From Rhizobium lusitanum (GTDB lineage Bacteria; Pseudomonadota; Alphaproteobacteria; Rhizobiales; Rhizobiaceae), in contig NZ_CP050307.1 of the NCBI RefSeq assembly GCF_014189535.1, positions 1,860,001-1,924,000 of the forward strand: a stretch of 64,000 nt of DNA, in the 5' to 3' direction. The notes under the pieces were generated by a model. That model did no database searches and was not told where the DNA came from. It saw nothing but the letters and a program-made list of their open reading frames with translations. The first letter of the stretch is position 1. The number at the start of each line of letters is the position of its first letter. This document shows positions 63,137-64,000 of the stretch, in pieces. The translations under genes were made by a program, and so were the position numbers.

Positions 63137-64000
63137 TTATTCACGGTCCTGATTGTCCGCCATCGAATTATATCGATACGCGCGCTGCGCGGCCGTTGGC
63201 GTGAATTTTCGGTGATGTGCCTCCAAATGAGGAAGAAGGGCGTCGATCGCATTCCATGCCTGCGTCTCTGACTGCGTTTCCGGGTCTTTCAATATATCCG
63301 CAATTTCGAGCAGCACGGCCTCACGGTCGATCGTGGTCACTTTGCCGTTGTCAACGACCAAACACCCGCCGATAAACACCTGGTGGACGGCATGTCGCCC
63401 CCCGCGATGCAGAACGGCATCCGCCGGAGATGTTCTCATGTTGAGATGCGGACGGCCGATTTTTCGCTGATCCATCAACACGATATCAGCTTGCAGACCG
63501 GGTTCCAGCCGGCCCGTAAAGCCGCCGAAGCCGACGGATTTGGCACCATGTTCCGTGGCCATCTGCAGCACGGCGCCGGCATCGGGCCGGTCGTTCCACA
63601 GTCCGGTTTCGCGGTGCAGCGCCCAGACAAGTTTCATCTCAAGCGTCATATCGCGGTCATCGGCGATGTTCGACTGGTCAATGCCGAGAGCCACCGGAAT
63701 GCCGCGACGCCGCATCTCGTTGACGGGAGCAATACCGCTGCCAAGCCGGAGCCCCGAAGACGCATTGTGACATATGATACAGCCGCAGTCGGCGACTATG
63801 TCGAGATCGGCGCGGCTCATCCAATTGCCATGGCCAAGCGTCACATTGGGGCCGAGGCATTCGAGTGCCTTTAGATGCTGCACTGCGCTGTGGCCGAACT
63901 TATTATAGGCAAAACTTGATTGCCGCTCGGTTTCCAGAAGGTGCATATGCACCTGTGCTTCAGAGGAGCGTGCCGTTTCGAAGATGGTCTGGAGACATTC
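63137..64000 (-). CDS. Amidohydrolase family protein, N-terminus beyond window
   Basis: The frame is open to the right edge, giving a C-terminal fragment of about 287 residues. AQVHMHLLETERQSSFAYN and LKALECLGPNVTLGHGNWMSRADLDIV carry likely metal-site His residues. CHNASSGLRLGSGIAPVNEMRRRGIPVALGIDQSNIADDRDM and GRLEPGLQADIVLMD are typical of cytosine-deaminase/atrazine-chlorohydrolase-like amidohydrolases (SsnA/TrzN group). The start lies outside the window. It is convergent with the LigI-like gene. Confidence 0.85.
   Translation of the reverse strand, partial: ECLQTIFETARSSEAQVHMHLLETERQSSFAYNKFGHSAVQHLKALECLGPNVTLGHGNWMSRADLDIVADCGCIICHNASSGLRLGSGIAPVNEMRRRGIPVALGIDQSNIADDRDMTLEMKLVWALHRETGLWNDRPDAGAVLQMATEHGAKSVGFGGFTGRLEPGLQADIVLMDQRKIGRPHLNMRTSPADAVLHRGGRHAVHQVFIGGCLVVDNGKVTTIDREAVLLEIADILKDPETQSETQAWNAIDALLPHLEAHHRKFTPTAAQRAYRYNSMADNQDRE

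Overview
This window looks like the chromosome or a large replicon of a Rhizobiales alpha-proteobacterium, probably Rhizobiaceae. The signs are GC-rich codon use, many ABC importers and small-molecule catabolic operons, a small RNA with repeated anti-Shine-Dalgarno loops resembling the rhizobial alpha-r14/NfeR1 family, a DUF1127 peptide, DUF4167 and DUF992 proteins, and a TGA-N9-TCA box like the iron-responsive operators of rhizobial RirA. I see no rRNA, complete tRNA, insertion sequence, phage gene or CRISPR array. The genes are densely packed and mostly metabolic.

Layout. 1-3.3 kb: the 3' end of a glyoxalase-fold protein, a multi-hairpin sRNA, a DUF1127 peptide and a SulP anion transporter. 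3.4-6.1 kb: a nitrate/sulfonate/taurine-type ABC importer on the minus strand. 6.4-14.1 kb: a minus-strand Nit1C operon (NitB-like protein, nitrilase, radical SAM, GNAT, AIR-synthase-like, glycosyltransferase, MSMEG_0570-like protein, flavoprotein and a hot-dog-type protein). A divergent MocR-type regulator follows, then a DUF983 gene. Repeated ATTGAATG elements lie in front of both the operon and the DUF983 gene. 16.4-25.1 kb: an SDR dehydrogenase, then a LacI regulator divergent from a fucosidase/sugar ABC importer operon, with a palindromic operator. 25.2-26.5 kb: an MFS transporter whose N-terminus appears frameshifted. 27.1-31.5 kb: an iron/siderophore locus (AraC regulator, IRO-like box, TonB receptor, siderophore-interacting reductase). 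31.8-39.5 kb: a mixture of a hypothetical protein, a Tim44-like protein, a nucleoside deoxyribosyltransferase homologue, an M20 amidohydrolase, a class III adenylate cyclase, a DUF992 protein, and an aminotransferase divergent from an XRE-cupin regulator. 39.5-44.4 kb: ethanolamine ammonia-lyase EutBC, an Lrp regulator divergent from ornithine cyclodeaminase, and a class II aldolase.

44.8-46.1 kb: a minimal DUF4167 protein translationally coupled to a fatty acid desaturase. 46.3-56.1 kb: a guanidine-I (ykkC) riboswitch with an intrinsic terminator, followed by an ABC importer, two DUF1989 proteins, a urea/guanidine carboxylase and allophanate hydrolase. This is a complete guanidine import and degradation operon. 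56-58.8 kb: small hypothetical genes and an exported L,D-transpeptidase-like protein. 59-64 kb: a dicarboxylate symporter divergent from an unusual LysR regulator with two HTH domains, a LigI-like 2-pyrone-4,6-dicarboxylate lactonase, and a truncated amidohydrolase at the edge.

The most interesting parts are the Nit1C biosynthetic operon with its probable MocR regulon, the four-hairpin anti-SD RNA, the riboswitch-controlled guanidine operon, and the double-HTH LysR protein.
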